Below are positions 33,929 through 43,100 of a stretch of DNA of 64,000 nucleotides, one piece after another; position 1 is the stretch's first letter; every line of letters begins with the position of its first letter. Origin of the DNA: Paraclostridium hominis (GTDB lineage: Bacteria; Bacillota; Clostridia; Peptostreptococcales; Peptostreptococcaceae); contig NZ_JACRWD010000001.1 of assembly GCF_014306135.1 (NCBI RefSeq), forward strand, positions 558,001 to 622,000, given 5' to 3'. The position numbers and the translations under genes are program-made. The notes below the pieces were generated by a model. The model did not search any database, was not told the origin of the DNA, and was given only the letters and a program-made list of their open reading frames with translations.

Positions 33929-33937
33929 ATAAATTTT

Positions 33938-33970
33938 TAAAAGGCAGACTTGTAAGAGTCTGTCTTTTAT
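33938..33970 (+). terminator. Intrinsic terminator after the TSCPD gene
   Basis: AAAAGGCAGACTT pairs with AGTCTGTCTTTT across a short loop, including one G-U pair, and ends in a T-rich stretch. Confidence 0.85.
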
Positions 33971-33977
33971 TGTCGAA
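33971..33977 (+). promoter_or_regulatory. Candidate Spo0A box upstream of an orphan histidine kinase
   Basis: TGTCGAA lies directly after the terminator and 64 bp before the kinase start. The neighbouring gene is an orphan sensor kinase, the class that phosphorylates Spo0A in clostridia, which makes the site worth testing. It is tentative. Confidence 0.35.
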
Positions 33978-34040
33978 AATATAGACTATTTTAAATAATA
34001 ATGATATAGTTTGTAATAATAATTGATAGGGGAGATAAAT

Positions 34041-36086
34041 ATGGTAGGAGTAAATCAAAAACTTAAGATTAATGATAAAAATAAACTGGCAACTGTACTA
34101 ACTATAAGTATGTCAGCATGTCTAGTCTTATTATATATGTTTGTTTTGATATTTTTATTTAAATTTGATTTAAACAACAGTATAAAACCAGAATATTTTA
34201 TAAGATTTTTTAATATATTACTTTCTTTTTTAGCAATTACAAGTTGCTTACTTTGCTATAGTAGTAGTAAGAAAGAAGAACTTTTTATAATATCGTTAAT
34301 GTACATTATATTTTTTGTAGATATTGTTTTAGGGATATTTGATAATTTAACATTAGAAAATACTATTATGAGTATGAAAGGGTATATTGCAATATCTACA
34401 TCTATAATGAGAATAGTTATAATTTTAATAACAGCTTTTCCATTTAAAAAAACTAGAAAGCTTATAATGGATAATAAACTTTTAGTTATAAATTTAGTTT
34501 TCGTAGGTGCAATATGTTTTGGATATTTAGACCGTGAAAGCATTATATTTCCTATGAATAAAGATACTAATTTCTTTATAGGATATAATCTTTTATTAGT
34601 TATTATATACACAATAACAAGTTTTATATTTTTAAGAAAAGGCATTAAAGAAAATGATTATACATATTCAGTAATAGGTGCTAGTATATTAATGCTTTGG
34701 ATTAAAGCTATATATGCCATTACAGGAGCTAATAAACCTATAATAGATATAAAACTTATATCTACATCTATAACATATATGGCATTCATAACAATTATAG
34801 TAGGTTTATTTTTAGAGCTTATAATAAGTGTAAAGAAAAAAAGAGAATTAAAAGAGGAAATAAAAATATTTTATAATTTAGTAGAGGAAAATAAGCAAAG
34901 TTGTATATATATATGTGATTTGGAAGGGAATATAATTTATTCTAATAAAAAAATTAAATCATACTTTTTTAAAGATGAAGAGTATGATAAAGAAAAATTA
35001 ACAGATAAAATAAAATATAGCATTTCAACTATAAACGAAGAAGTTTTAGAAAATATCAAGCTAAGCATGAAAAATGAAGGGTGCTGGAATGGAAAAATAG
35101 AATTAAATTCAGGAAAAAATATAATTGATTGTAGTGCACAAACTGTACTAGATAATAGTACACAAATTATAGGTGATTCTAATGAACAAGATATAGAAGG
35201 CAAATCTGTAAAATTGGTAGTAACATTTACGGATGTAACTGAAGAACATAGAATGGAAAAATATATTATGGAATATGAAAAGATGAAAAATCATGAGAAA
35301 GTGAAAAATGAATTTTTCGCGAATATAAGTCATGAATTAAGAACTCCTTTAAATATATTTTATTCAATTGTGCAATTATTAGATTTAAAAATATGTAATG
35401 ATGAAGAAGATTTTAGAAAATATTATGGTAAATATAGACAAAGTCTAAAGGTAAATTGTCAAAGAATGTTAAGACTTATAAACAATATAGTAGATATAAC
35501 TAAAATAGATGTGGGTTGTACAAAACCTAATATAGTAAATTGTGATATTGTAAGATTAATAGAGGAAATAACAATGTCTGTTATAAGTTATGCAAAGCAA
35601 AAAGATATAAATATATTATTTGATACAGACATAGAAGAGCTTATAATTAAATGTGATCCTGAGATGATAGAAAGGGTAATGTTAAATTTATTATCTAACT
35701 CTATAAAATTTACAAAACCAAATGGTCATGTATTTGTAGATATACATGTGAATAAAGAGTGGGTACAAATAATAGTTGAAGATAATGGTATAGGTATACC
35801 ACTACATATGCAAGATTTAGTATTTGAACGATTTGTACAAGCAGATAAGTCTTTAAATAGAATGAATGAAGGAAGTGGAATTGGACTTAGCATAGTTAAG
35901 TCTATAATAGAGTTAAATGGGGGAGAAATATATCTAGAAAGTGATGGTAAAAACGGGACTGAATTTGAAATTTTGTTACCAAATAAGAAATTATTAGGGG
36001 ATACAGTAGAAGATGAAAGTAAAGATTATAAAGTTGATGTTCAAAAAATTGAATTAGAATTTTCAGATATATATGAATTATATTAA
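34041..36086 (+). CDS. Orphan membrane sensor histidine kinase (multi-TM sensor, PAS, HisKA)
   Basis: The 681-residue kinase has about eight N-terminal helices (residues 18-260, MASE3-like), a short coiled linker, and a PAS-type region (about 275-400) with YICDLEGNIIYSNKK. A HisKA domain follows with FFANISHELRTPLN (His near 431), then an HATPase with N box NLLSNSIKF, G1 box DNGIGIP and G2 GSGIGLSIVKSI. It has no receiver domain, and no response regulator gene is near. Orphan kinases of this type often feed Spo0A in clostridia. The start is ATG 34041 after AGGGGAG. A second orphan kinase follows. Confidence 0.88.
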   Translation: MVGVNQKLKINDKNKLATVLTISMSACLVLLYMFVLIFLFKFDLNNSIKPEYFIRFFNILLSFLAITSCLLCYSSSKKEELFIISLMYIIFFVDIVLGIFDNLTLENTIMSMKGYIAISTSIMRIVIILITAFPFKKTRKLIMDNKLLVINLVFVGAICFGYLDRESIIFPMNKDTNFFIGYNLLLVIIYTITSFIFLRKGIKENDYTYSVIGASILMLWIKAIYAITGANKPIIDIKLISTSITYMAFITIIVGLFLELIISVKKKRELKEEIKIFYNLVEENKQSCIYICDLEGNIIYSNKKIKSYFFKDEEYDKEKLTDKIKYSISTINEEVLENIKLSMKNEGCWNGKIELNSGKNIIDCSAQTVLDNSTQIIGDSNEQDIEGKSVKLVVTFTDVTEEHRMEKYIMEYEKMKNHEKVKNEFFANISHELRTPLNIFYSIVQLLDLKICNDEEDFRKYYGKYRQSLKVNCQRMLRLINNIVDITKIDVGCTKPNIVNCDIVRLIEEITMSVISYAKQKDINILFDTDIEELIIKCDPEMIERVMLNLLSNSIKFTKPNGHVFVDIHVNKEWVQIIVEDNGIGIPLHMQDLVFERFVQADKSLNRMNEGSGIGLSIVKSIIELNGGEIYLESDGKNGTEFEILLPNKKLLGDTVEDESKDYKVDVQKIELEFSDIYELY

Positions 36087-36182
36087 TATACTAAGGTTAA
36101 ATTTTAAAATAAATTTGAAATTAATATCTTATTATATTACAATGAATTAGATTAATTGGGATTTGGGTTGAAAGGAAAGTGT

Positions 36183-39100
36183 ATGGGCAAATTTAGTTTA
36201 TTAAAAAGATTTAATGTGTTTATTGTGATTAATATTATTGTTTTTTTGTATTCAAGAGTTAATATATATGCAGATTTTGAGCATATAAATTTTAACAATG
36301 CAAATATAGAACAAGGTATAAGTCAATCGACTATAGATGTAATATTTCAAGATAGTAAGGGTTATGTATGGCTAGGGACTAATGATGGATTAAATAAATT
36401 CAATGGATATGATTTTAAAGTTTATAATTATGAAGAAGAGAAAAATAGTATAAGTAATAGCCATATAACAGACATAGCTGAAGATAACTATGGAAATATA
36501 TGGATAACCACGTCTAAGGGAGTTAATAAACTAAATCCCGACACTGATGAAATTATAAATTATACAGAAGAAAATAATTTAATATCTAGTGATAATGCTA
36601 CAGAAGTAATACTTAGTAAAGATAATAAAATAATAGTTGCAACATCTAATGGATTAAACGTTTATAATGAAAAAGAAAATAAATTCAAACAAGTACTAGG
36701 TCAAGAAAAAGATTTAATATGTAAGTTTATGTATTCAATAGACGAAGACAATTTAGGGAATATATGGATTGGAACTAAAAAAGGAGTTATTAAAGTATCT
36801 AAAGACTTTAAAATACTTAACAGTTATCCTGCAAATGGCAAAAAGAATTCTGTAGGAGAAGGCGATGTATATAACATATATTGTGATGATGAAGATGGAT
36901 ATGTATGGGTTGGAAATGCTAATTCAGGTTTATCAAAGATAAATATGAAAACTAATGAAATAACCAAGTATAAACACAGTTCATCTGATTCAAAGTCTTT
37001 ACCTAGTTCTAGTATAGGGGCAATAACAAAAGATAGCAAAGGTAATATATGGATTGGAACTTCTAATGGTCTTGCAAAATACAATAAAAAAGAAGATAAT
37101 TTTTATACATATCAACATAAAGTATATGATAAAAATAGTTTAATTAATAATAATATAAAAAGTTTAATGGAAGATAGTGAAGGGATTATATGGGTAGGAA
37201 CATACTCAGGTATAAGTATGTTTGATACAGAAAGTAAAATTAAACATTATAAGGCTGGTTTAGATAAGGATTATTTATTAAATGAAAATATAGTTCATGG
37301 TATATATGAAGATGATGATGGATATTTGTGGGTAGGAACTAATTCAAAAGGTGTAAATATAATAGATAAAAAACATAATAAATCTAAATTTATAAATTCA
37401 ACTACAAATGAAGAGTTTATAAGTGATTCTATAAATGATATAACTGGAAAAGGTAATATAATTTATATAGCAACTGATGATGGGCTTATAAAACTTGACA
37501 AATCTAACAATGTTTTAAAACATTATAATGTAGAAGATGGATTATTAGATGAAAAAGTAACAGATATATTAGTAGATAGTAAAGGCTATATATGGTTAGG
37601 TACTCCCGATGGAGTAAATATATTAAATCCAAAAACTGAAGAATTTATAGATATAAATGAATTTATAAATAATGGTCAAGCTCCAAACAGGTACGTCAGG
37701 CATATATATGAAGATAGCGAAGGAAATTATTACTTAGGCTTTTTAGAACAACAAGGATTAAGTGTTATTAATACAAAAGATAAAACTATTAAAAATTATA
37801 AATATAGCAAAAGCGATAAAAATAGTATAAGTAATAACCATGTAAGATATATAAATGAAGATAGTAAAGGAAACATTTGGGTAGGTACAAGTTATGGACT
37901 AAACAAATTTGATAAAAAAACTAAAAAGTTCAAAAGGTATACAACAAAAGATGGAATAGCAAATAACACTATATATGGTATATTAGTAGACAATAAAGAT
38001 AATATTTGGATAAGTACTAATAAAGGAATATCTAAAATAGATACAACTAATAATAAGGTACAAAATTTAGGTGTAATAGATGGGCTTCAATCAAATGAGT
38101 TTAATGGTAATGCTGCTTATAAAAATAATAAAGGAGAGTTTTTCTTTGGAGGAGTAAACGGACTAAATTCATTTTATCCAGATAAAATAATAAAATCAGG
38201 AGAAAAGCCTAACTTAATATTTGATAGATTTATTATAAATAACAAAGAGTATTGTAATATAGATAAAATGAAATTTAATGAAAATACTGATATTATAACT
38301 ATCAAATTCTTTACATCAAACTATTCAAGTTTTCAAAATACAACATATGAATATAGTCTAGAAGGAACAAGCAAAAATGTTGTAAGAACTAAGGATAATC
38401 ATGTTACATATAATGATTTACCGCCAGGAAAATATACATTTAAAGTTAAAGCTATAGATTCAAGTGGAAATATAAGTGATGAAAAACAAGTTGAGTTTAC
38501 TATAAAACCTCCATTTTGGTTAAGTGGATATGCTTGTGTTATATATATATTAGCAATAATTATATTTATAATAAATCATAAAAATAAAGTTAAAAGATTA
38601 GATAGATTAGTACAAAAGAAAACTTTAAGGCTAAGAGAAGAAATGGAAAGAAACACAATTTTATTAAATAAAAATATAAAACTAGAGAGAAATAAAAATA
38701 GTTATTTTGTGAATTTATCTCATGAATTAAGAACACCATTAAATGTTATAAGTAGTACTAATCAATTAATAAATGGATTGATAAGAAAAGATGGAGATAT
38801 AAAAAAACAAAACTTGGGTCACTATATAGATGTATCACAGCGAAATTGTAAACGATTATTAAATCTTATAAACAATATAGTAGATAGTACTAAGTTGCAA
38901 AATGATATGTATGTTATTTCTTTAAAAGAAACCGATATAGTATATTTAGTTGAAGAAACTGCTTTAACTTTAATAGATTATGTAAAGACAAAAGGAATAC
39001 ATTTAATAATAGATCCAGAAATAGAAGAAAAAACAATAATGTGTGATAGTCATGAAATAGAAAGGTGTATTGTTAATTTAGTTGGAAATGCGGCTAAATT

Positions 39101-39431
39101 TACACCAGAAGGTGGAAATATAACTATAACGATTAAAGATTTAGAAGATAAAGTCATGATTAGTGTTTTAGATACTGGAATTGGAATAGATGAAAAATAT
39201 CATAAAGTTATATTTGATAGATTTAGTCAAGTCGTGGATTTAAACAATGAAGTTAAAGGTGGTAGTGGATTAGGCCTTACTATAACTAATCATATAATTA
39301 AACTTCATAAAGGTGAAATCTATGTAGAAAGTAAAGTTGGAGAAGGTAGTAATTTTGTAATAATACTTCCTGTAAATCCTAATATAGAAGATGAAAATAA
39401 ATATGTAGAATCTAATGTAGAGCAAATATAA
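36183..39431 (+). CDS. Two-component-propeller sensor histidine kinase
   Basis: The 1082-residue kinase has a signal or N-terminal helix (about 8-30). A large extracellular sensor of repeated Reg_prop blades (about 35-690) follows, with motifs such as DSKGYVWLGTNDGLNKF and EDSEGIIWVGTYSGISMF; I count roughly twelve or more. Next come a Y_Y_Y domain (about 700-770), one membrane helix (about 778-800), HisKA (SHELRTPLN, His near 847) and HATPase (NLVGNAAKF, DTGIGID, GSGLGLTI). There is no C-terminal receiver or AraC domain, unlike the Bacteroides hybrids with this sensor. The start is ATG 36183 after AAAGGAAA. Confidence 0.9.
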   Translation: MGKFSLLKRFNVFIVINIIVFLYSRVNIYADFEHINFNNANIEQGISQSTIDVIFQDSKGYVWLGTNDGLNKFNGYDFKVYNYEEEKNSISNSHITDIAEDNYGNIWITTSKGVNKLNPDTDEIINYTEENNLISSDNATEVILSKDNKIIVATSNGLNVYNEKENKFKQVLGQEKDLICKFMYSIDEDNLGNIWIGTKKGVIKVSKDFKILNSYPANGKKNSVGEGDVYNIYCDDEDGYVWVGNANSGLSKINMKTNEITKYKHSSSDSKSLPSSSIGAITKDSKGNIWIGTSNGLAKYNKKEDNFYTYQHKVYDKNSLINNNIKSLMEDSEGIIWVGTYSGISMFDTESKIKHYKAGLDKDYLLNENIVHGIYEDDDGYLWVGTNSKGVNIIDKKHNKSKFINSTTNEEFISDSINDITGKGNIIYIATDDGLIKLDKSNNVLKHYNVEDGLLDEKVTDILVDSKGYIWLGTPDGVNILNPKTEEFIDINEFINNGQAPNRYVRHIYEDSEGNYYLGFLEQQGLSVINTKDKTIKNYKYSKSDKNSISNNHVRYINEDSKGNIWVGTSYGLNKFDKKTKKFKRYTTKDGIANNTIYGILVDNKDNIWISTNKGISKIDTTNNKVQNLGVIDGLQSNEFNGNAAYKNNKGEFFFGGVNGLNSFYPDKIIKSGEKPNLIFDRFIINNKEYCNIDKMKFNENTDIITIKFFTSNYSSFQNTTYEYSLEGTSKNVVRTKDNHVTYNDLPPGKYTFKVKAIDSSGNISDEKQVEFTIKPPFWLSGYACVIYILAIIIFIINHKNKVKRLDRLVQKKTLRLREEMERNTILLNKNIKLERNKNSYFVNLSHELRTPLNVISSTNQLINGLIRKDGDIKKQNLGHYIDVSQRNCKRLLNLINNIVDSTKLQNDMYVISLKETDIVYLVEETALTLIDYVKTKGIHLIIDPEIEEKTIMCDSHEIERCIVNLVGNAAKFTPEGGNITITIKDLEDKVMISVLDTGIGIDEKYHKVIFDRFSQVVDLNNEVKGGSGLGLTITNHIIKLHKGEIYVESKVGEGSNFVIILPVNPNIEDENKYVESNVEQI

Positions 39432-39433
39432 TT

Positions 39434-39468
39434 AAAAGCGGATACTAATTAAAGTATTCGCTTTTTAA
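39434..39468 (+). terminator. Intrinsic terminator after the propeller kinase
   Basis: AAAAGCGGATACT and AGTATTCGCTTTT form a stem with one G-U pair, ending in a T tract. Confidence 0.82.
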
Positions 39469-39498
39469 ATAAATTAATAATAAAATTATAAAAAAGTA

Positions 39499-39528
39499 TT
39501 TACAAAAAACACTAATATATGATATATT
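39499..39528 (+). promoter_or_regulatory. Likely promoter of the tRNA-Ser gene
   Basis: TTTACA (39499-39504) and TATATT (39523-39528) are spaced 18 bp apart, about 23 bp before the tRNA. Confidence 0.45.
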
Positions 39529-39551
39529 ATATACATAAGTTAATGGAATAC

Positions 39552-39641
<90 letters not shown>

Positions 39642-39647
39642 TTAGTA

Positions 39648-39674
39648 AAGTACCTATTATTTAGGTGCTTTTTT
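39648..39674 (+). terminator. Terminator after tRNA-Ser
   Basis: AAGTACCT and AGGTGCTT (one G-U pair) are followed by TTTTTT. Confidence 0.75.
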
Positions 39675-39815
39675 CGTTTGTAAAAAATTTACATTAATTC
39701 TAAACTATTAAAAACTAAATATAAATGTAAAGTAAGTTTTTACAAATTGTATATTATTGATGCTATAGCGTAAAATAAATTATAAAATACTCGATAATAT
39801 GAAAGGGTTGTATTT

Positions 39816-39986
39816 ATGGAAAATAAAAATAAAAAACATAATACAAATTCATTAAAATATGAGGTATATAATAATTTATTTTTAAATAACCTAGATACAA
39901 TAAGTGGAGAATCAGATAATGCATCTAAGAATTTATATTTATATTTAAATTTAGATAAAATAAAAAAACATATAAAAAATAGATAA
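39816..39986 (+). CDS. Small hypothetical protein (56 aa)
   Basis: ATG 39816 follows GAAAGGG and opens a 56-codon frame. The product is highly charged and Asn/Lys-rich, with the segment LKYEVYNNLFLNNLD and a basic C-terminus (DKIKKHIKNR). No cysteine or membrane segment is present. A perfect 32-bp palindrome begins 12 bp after the stop. No family is recognised. Confidence 0.5.
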   Translation: MENKNKKHNTNSLKYEVYNNLFLNNLDTISGESDNASKNLYLYLNLDKIKKHIKNR

Positions 39987-39998
39987 GTTAGATAAAAC

Positions 39999-40030
39999 AT
40001 ATAAGACCTGTATATATACAGGTCTTATAT
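39999..40030. terminator. Perfect 32-bp palindrome, likely terminator
   Basis: ATATAAGACCTGTATA (39999-40014) is exactly complementary to 40015-40030. A T-rich but interrupted stretch follows. It ends 16 bp before the Shine-Dalgarno of the SNF2 gene, so it could also influence that gene's expression. Confidence 0.65.
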
Positions 40031-40059
40031 ATTTTATAATATAAATGGAGGTGATAATT

Positions 40060-42192
40060 TTGAAAATAAGCACTTTAAAAACAATTATCGAAAATAATAC
40101 TGAAAAAAATAGGCATAATGCTGGAGTTATGATGTATAAAAATAATTTAGTCAGCAATAGTTATATAAAAAAAGAAAATGACAATATAAATTTTTATGCT
40201 ACAGTAGCTAATGACTTTTATAATGAGCTAAATACTACGCTGGTTGTGGTTAATGATAAGACACATAGGCTTGTAAATACAAGTTGTGACTGCAATGATT
40301 GGTTGAGTAAAAGTAGTGAAAATAATACATTTATATGCAAGCATATGGTAGCTACAGTTTTTAAATGTATAGACGATTTAGCAAAAAATAAGTTACAAAA
40401 AAATGCTAAAGCACCTAAATTTAATGCTAACGAAATAAATTATGTAGATGTAAAAATTAGTGCAAGCATATATAATGACAAAAATAATAATCTAAACTTT
40501 TCTTTTAAAATAGGTAATTTTAATAAATCTAGATATATTGATATATACAATGCATTCAAGGAAAATAAACGACTATATAAGATAAAAGAATCAACATATT
40601 TAGATTTGCATAATAAAGATATTAAAGACATTCTAGAATTAATAGATATAATTAAAACATCAGATGAAATTGATAACATTAAGATTGAAAGTAACAAAGC
40701 TATATACATAGATAATTATATAAAGGAAAATAATATAAATTTTATAACTGGAAAAGAATATATAGAAAGAATAACAAGTAAATTTGATAATGATAAAAAA
40801 TATGAATTTAATATACCTAATGAATTAAAAGACATATTAAGATATTATCAAAAAGAAGGTGTTAATTGGTTTAATAATATAAGTTATTATAAATTCGGGG
40901 GAATATTAGCTGATGAGATGGGACTTGGAAAAACTCTCCAAACGATAGCTTTTATTATGAACAACAAAAATTCAAAGAGTATAATAATAACTCCAACTTC
41001 ACTTATATATAACTGGAAAAGTGAATTTGATAAATTCGCACCTAATATAAAATTGGGAATAGTTCATGGGGATAAGAAAAAAAGAGAAGAAATAATTGAC
41101 AAATCAAATAAATATGATGTTATATTAACTACATATTCAACAATAAGAAATGATTTAGAAAAATATAAAAATAAAATATTTGATTATTGTATAATAGATG
41201 AGGCTCAAAATATAAAAAATCCAGATGCAATAATAACTAAAACTATTAAGTGTATAAATTCTAAGGTAAGATTTGCACTAACGGGAACACCAATAGAAAA
41301 TAATTTATTAGAGTTATGGTCTATATTTGACTTTATTATGCCAGGATACTTATATGATAAGACAGAATTTAAAAATAGATTTATTAACTCTGATAATACA
41401 AATAAATTAAAAAATTTAATTAAACCATTCATATTGAGAAGAACTAAAAAAGAGGTTATTAAAGAATTACCTGATAAAATAGAAAAGAAATTTATTGTAG
41501 AGTTAAATAAAGAACAAAAGAAAATATATGATATCTATAACAAAAGTGTATTAGAAAAAATTAAAAATAACAAAGATGAAAATGATAAAATAACTATATT
41601 TTCTTATTTAACAAAGCTAAGACAATTATGTCTTCATCCTAGAATTTTACTAAAAGATTACAGTGGAAAAAGCTCTAAAATTGATATTTGTATAGATATA
41701 TTAAAAGATGCTATAGAAAACAATAGAAAGATACTTTTGTTTTCGCAATTTACTAGTATCTTAAAACTTATAGCACATGAAATAGAAAAAAATAATATAA
41801 AATATATGTATTTAGATGGTAAAACAAAATCTGAAGATAGAATAAAATTAGTAAATGAATTTAATAAAAATAATGAAATTAAAGTATTTTTAATATCATT
41901 AAAAGCAGGAGGAACAGGTCTTAATTTAACTAGTGCAGATATGGTTATACATTTTGATCCATGGTGGAATATAGCTGTTGAAAATCAAGCAAGTGATAGA
42001 GCTCACAGATTAGGACAAGAAAATGTAGTTGAAGTTATAAAATTAATATCAAAAGATACTATAGAAGAAAAAATTATAAATTTACAAGAAAGTAAAAAAG
42101 AACTTATAGAAGATATAATTGATGATAAGCTTTCTAATTCCAAAACACTAAATAAGTTGAGTAAAGAAGAGTTGATAGATTTATTTAAATAG
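40060..42192 (+). CDS. SWIM-SNF2 family helicase/ATPase
   Basis: The 710-residue protein begins with a SWIM zinc-binding motif (CxC...CxH: TSCDCNDW then ICKHMVAT, about residues 67-105). A full Snf2/Rad54 ATPase follows: ADEMGLGKTLQT (about 284), DEAQ (about 380), LTGTPIENNL, then the second lobe with LFSQFTSILK, LKAGGTGLNLT and DRAHRLGQ. Such enzymes translocate on duplex DNA and remodel nucleoprotein; SWIM-SNF2 proteins are widespread in Firmicutes with unknown specific role. The start is TTG 40060, 5 nt after GGAGGTGA; the ATG 40045 would include the ribosome binding site. It is monocistronic. Confidence 0.9.
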   Translation: MKISTLKTIIENNTEKNRHNAGVMMYKNNLVSNSYIKKENDNINFYATVANDFYNELNTTLVVVNDKTHRLVNTSCDCNDWLSKSSENNTFICKHMVATVFKCIDDLAKNKLQKNAKAPKFNANEINYVDVKISASIYNDKNNNLNFSFKIGNFNKSRYIDIYNAFKENKRLYKIKESTYLDLHNKDIKDILELIDIIKTSDEIDNIKIESNKAIYIDNYIKENNINFITGKEYIERITSKFDNDKKYEFNIPNELKDILRYYQKEGVNWFNNISYYKFGGILADEMGLGKTLQTIAFIMNNKNSKSIIITPTSLIYNWKSEFDKFAPNIKLGIVHGDKKKREEIIDKSNKYDVILTTYSTIRNDLEKYKNKIFDYCIIDEAQNIKNPDAIITKTIKCINSKVRFALTGTPIENNLLELWSIFDFIMPGYLYDKTEFKNRFINSDNTNKLKNLIKPFILRRTKKEVIKELPDKIEKKFIVELNKEQKKIYDIYNKSVLEKIKNNKDENDKITIFSYLTKLRQLCLHPRILLKDYSGKSSKIDICIDILKDAIENNRKILLFSQFTSILKLIAHEIEKNNIKYMYLDGKTKSEDRIKLVNEFNKNNEIKVFLISLKAGGTGLNLTSADMVIHFDPWWNIAVENQASDRAHRLGQENVVEVIKLISKDTIEEKIINLQESKKELIEDIIDDKLSNSKTLNKLSKEELIDLFK

Positions 42193-42261
42193 AAATTCTT
42201 TCATATTAAAATAAAAGGTTTTATATATTTTAAATTTGTAACCAAACTTCAAAATACTACA

Positions 42262-42301
42262 TACTAGTATATAAGTAGAATATTCTACTTATATACTAGT
42301 A
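42262..42301. repeat. Perfect 40-bp palindrome upstream of a repeat-protein gene
   Basis: Bases 42262-42281 (TACTAGTATATAAGTAGAAT) are the exact reverse complement of 42282-42301, with no spacer. The Shine-Dalgarno AGGAG of the next gene starts two bases later. No T tract follows on either strand, so it is not a normal terminator. It may be an operator, or an RNA hairpin at the 5' end of the small gene's mRNA. Confidence 0.7.
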
Positions 42302-42316
42302 CAGGAGATGTATATA

Positions 42317-42544
42317 ATGGGAAAGAAAAAAGTTGAAGAAAATATTAAAAAAGTTACTAAACCTGTAACAGATGTAGGAAAAGAAGTAATAAATGGAGCA
42401 GGTAATATTAGTAAAGAAACTATAAATACTGGATTAAATGTAGGAAAAGATGTATTAAATGGCGTAGGAAATATTGCTAAAGAAACTATAAGTACAGGGG
42501 TTAATGTAGGTAAGAAGGTTAAAGAAAATATTAAGGGTAAATAG
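42317..42544 (+). CDS. Small amphipathic-repeat protein (75 aa)
   Basis: The protein consists of tandem 22-residue units: VGKEVINGAGNISKETINTG, VGKDVLNGVGNIAKETISTG, then VGKKVKENIKGK. Each unit alternates small, hydrophobic and charged residues, in the style of apolipoprotein, LEA or phasin-like amphipathic helices that lie on membranes or coat surfaces. The product is basic and has no cysteine. ATG 42317 is 9 nt after AGGAG; ATG 42308 abuts the ribosome binding site. The gene follows a perfect 40-bp palindrome and has its own terminator. The function is unknown. Confidence 0.72.
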   Translation: MGKKKVEENIKKVTKPVTDVGKEVINGAGNISKETINTGLNVGKDVLNGVGNIAKETISTGVNVGKKVKENIKGK

Positions 42545-42548
42545 TTAT

Positions 42549-42580
42549 TAAAAGGGAGTGGTATACTCCCTTTATTATTT
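42549..42580 (+). terminator. Intrinsic terminator
   Basis: AAAGGGAGT (42551-42559) pairs with ACTCCCTTT (42565-42573), followed by a T-rich tail. Confidence 0.82.
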
Positions 42581-42680
42581 AATATGTAAATATTGGTACA
42601 AACACGAAATGACAAAAAACGACAATGATTCTGAGTTATAATATCTACATAAAAGACATCTTGAAAGGAGATTTATAACA

Positions 42681-42968
42681 TTGGGGAATAAGTTGGAGTT
42701 ATTAAAAGAATCATATGAATTACTATTAGAGGTAGATGAAATATTAAAAGAGAATTTTGATTATGAAATCGATATCAAAGATGGATTTTTAGATGAAGAA
42801 AATGAAATAATAACTATAAAAGATAATTTTGGAAGTTATATACAATATGATGTATATGATTGTTACACAGCATTAATAAAAGTTTCAAAACTTTACAATG
42901 ACACTAAAATACATAATATATGGAAAAGATTAAAGAGAATAAGTATAGAAGCTGAAATAATTCATTAA
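42681..42968 (+). CDS. Hypothetical protein (95 aa)
   Basis: The start is TTG 42681, 10 nt after AAAGGAG, with a TATAAT about 40 bp upstream. The 95-residue acidic product has an N-terminal helix (LELLKESYELLLEVDEILK), a central strand region (EIITIKDNFGSYIQYDVYD) and a C-terminal basic helix (IWKRLKRISIEAEII). No motif or family is recognised. It is flanked by terminators, so it is monocistronic. Confidence 0.65.
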   Translation: MGNKLELLKESYELLLEVDEILKENFDYEIDIKDGFLDEENEIITIKDNFGSYIQYDVYDCYTALIKVSKLYNDTKIHNIWKRLKRISIEAEIIH

Positions 42969-42977
42969 GTTTTAATT

Positions 42978-43003
42978 AGCCTTAAACTATATAGTTTAAG
43001 GCT
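42978..43003. terminator. 26-bp palindromic terminator-like hairpin
   Basis: AGCCTTAAACTAT (42978-42990) is exactly complementary to the adjoining 13 bases. The T tract is weak. Confidence 0.6.
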
Positions 43004-43100
43004 ATAATTATATAATGAAATTATAGGATTATAAATTTAATGTGATATAATAAAAGAAAATAAAAAAGGGTAAATAAAAATATAAAGGAAATTTAACGTT

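Noticed and set aside
34041..39431. One of the two kinases as a hybrid with a receiver domain
   Set aside because: Both end shortly after the HATPase G2 box; there is no receiver fold or phospho-acceptor Asp.
42601..42642. AACGACA at 42619 and ACGACAA at 14228 as further Spo0A boxes
   Set aside because: They lack the TTCGACA/TGTCGAA core, so they do not meet the 0A consensus.
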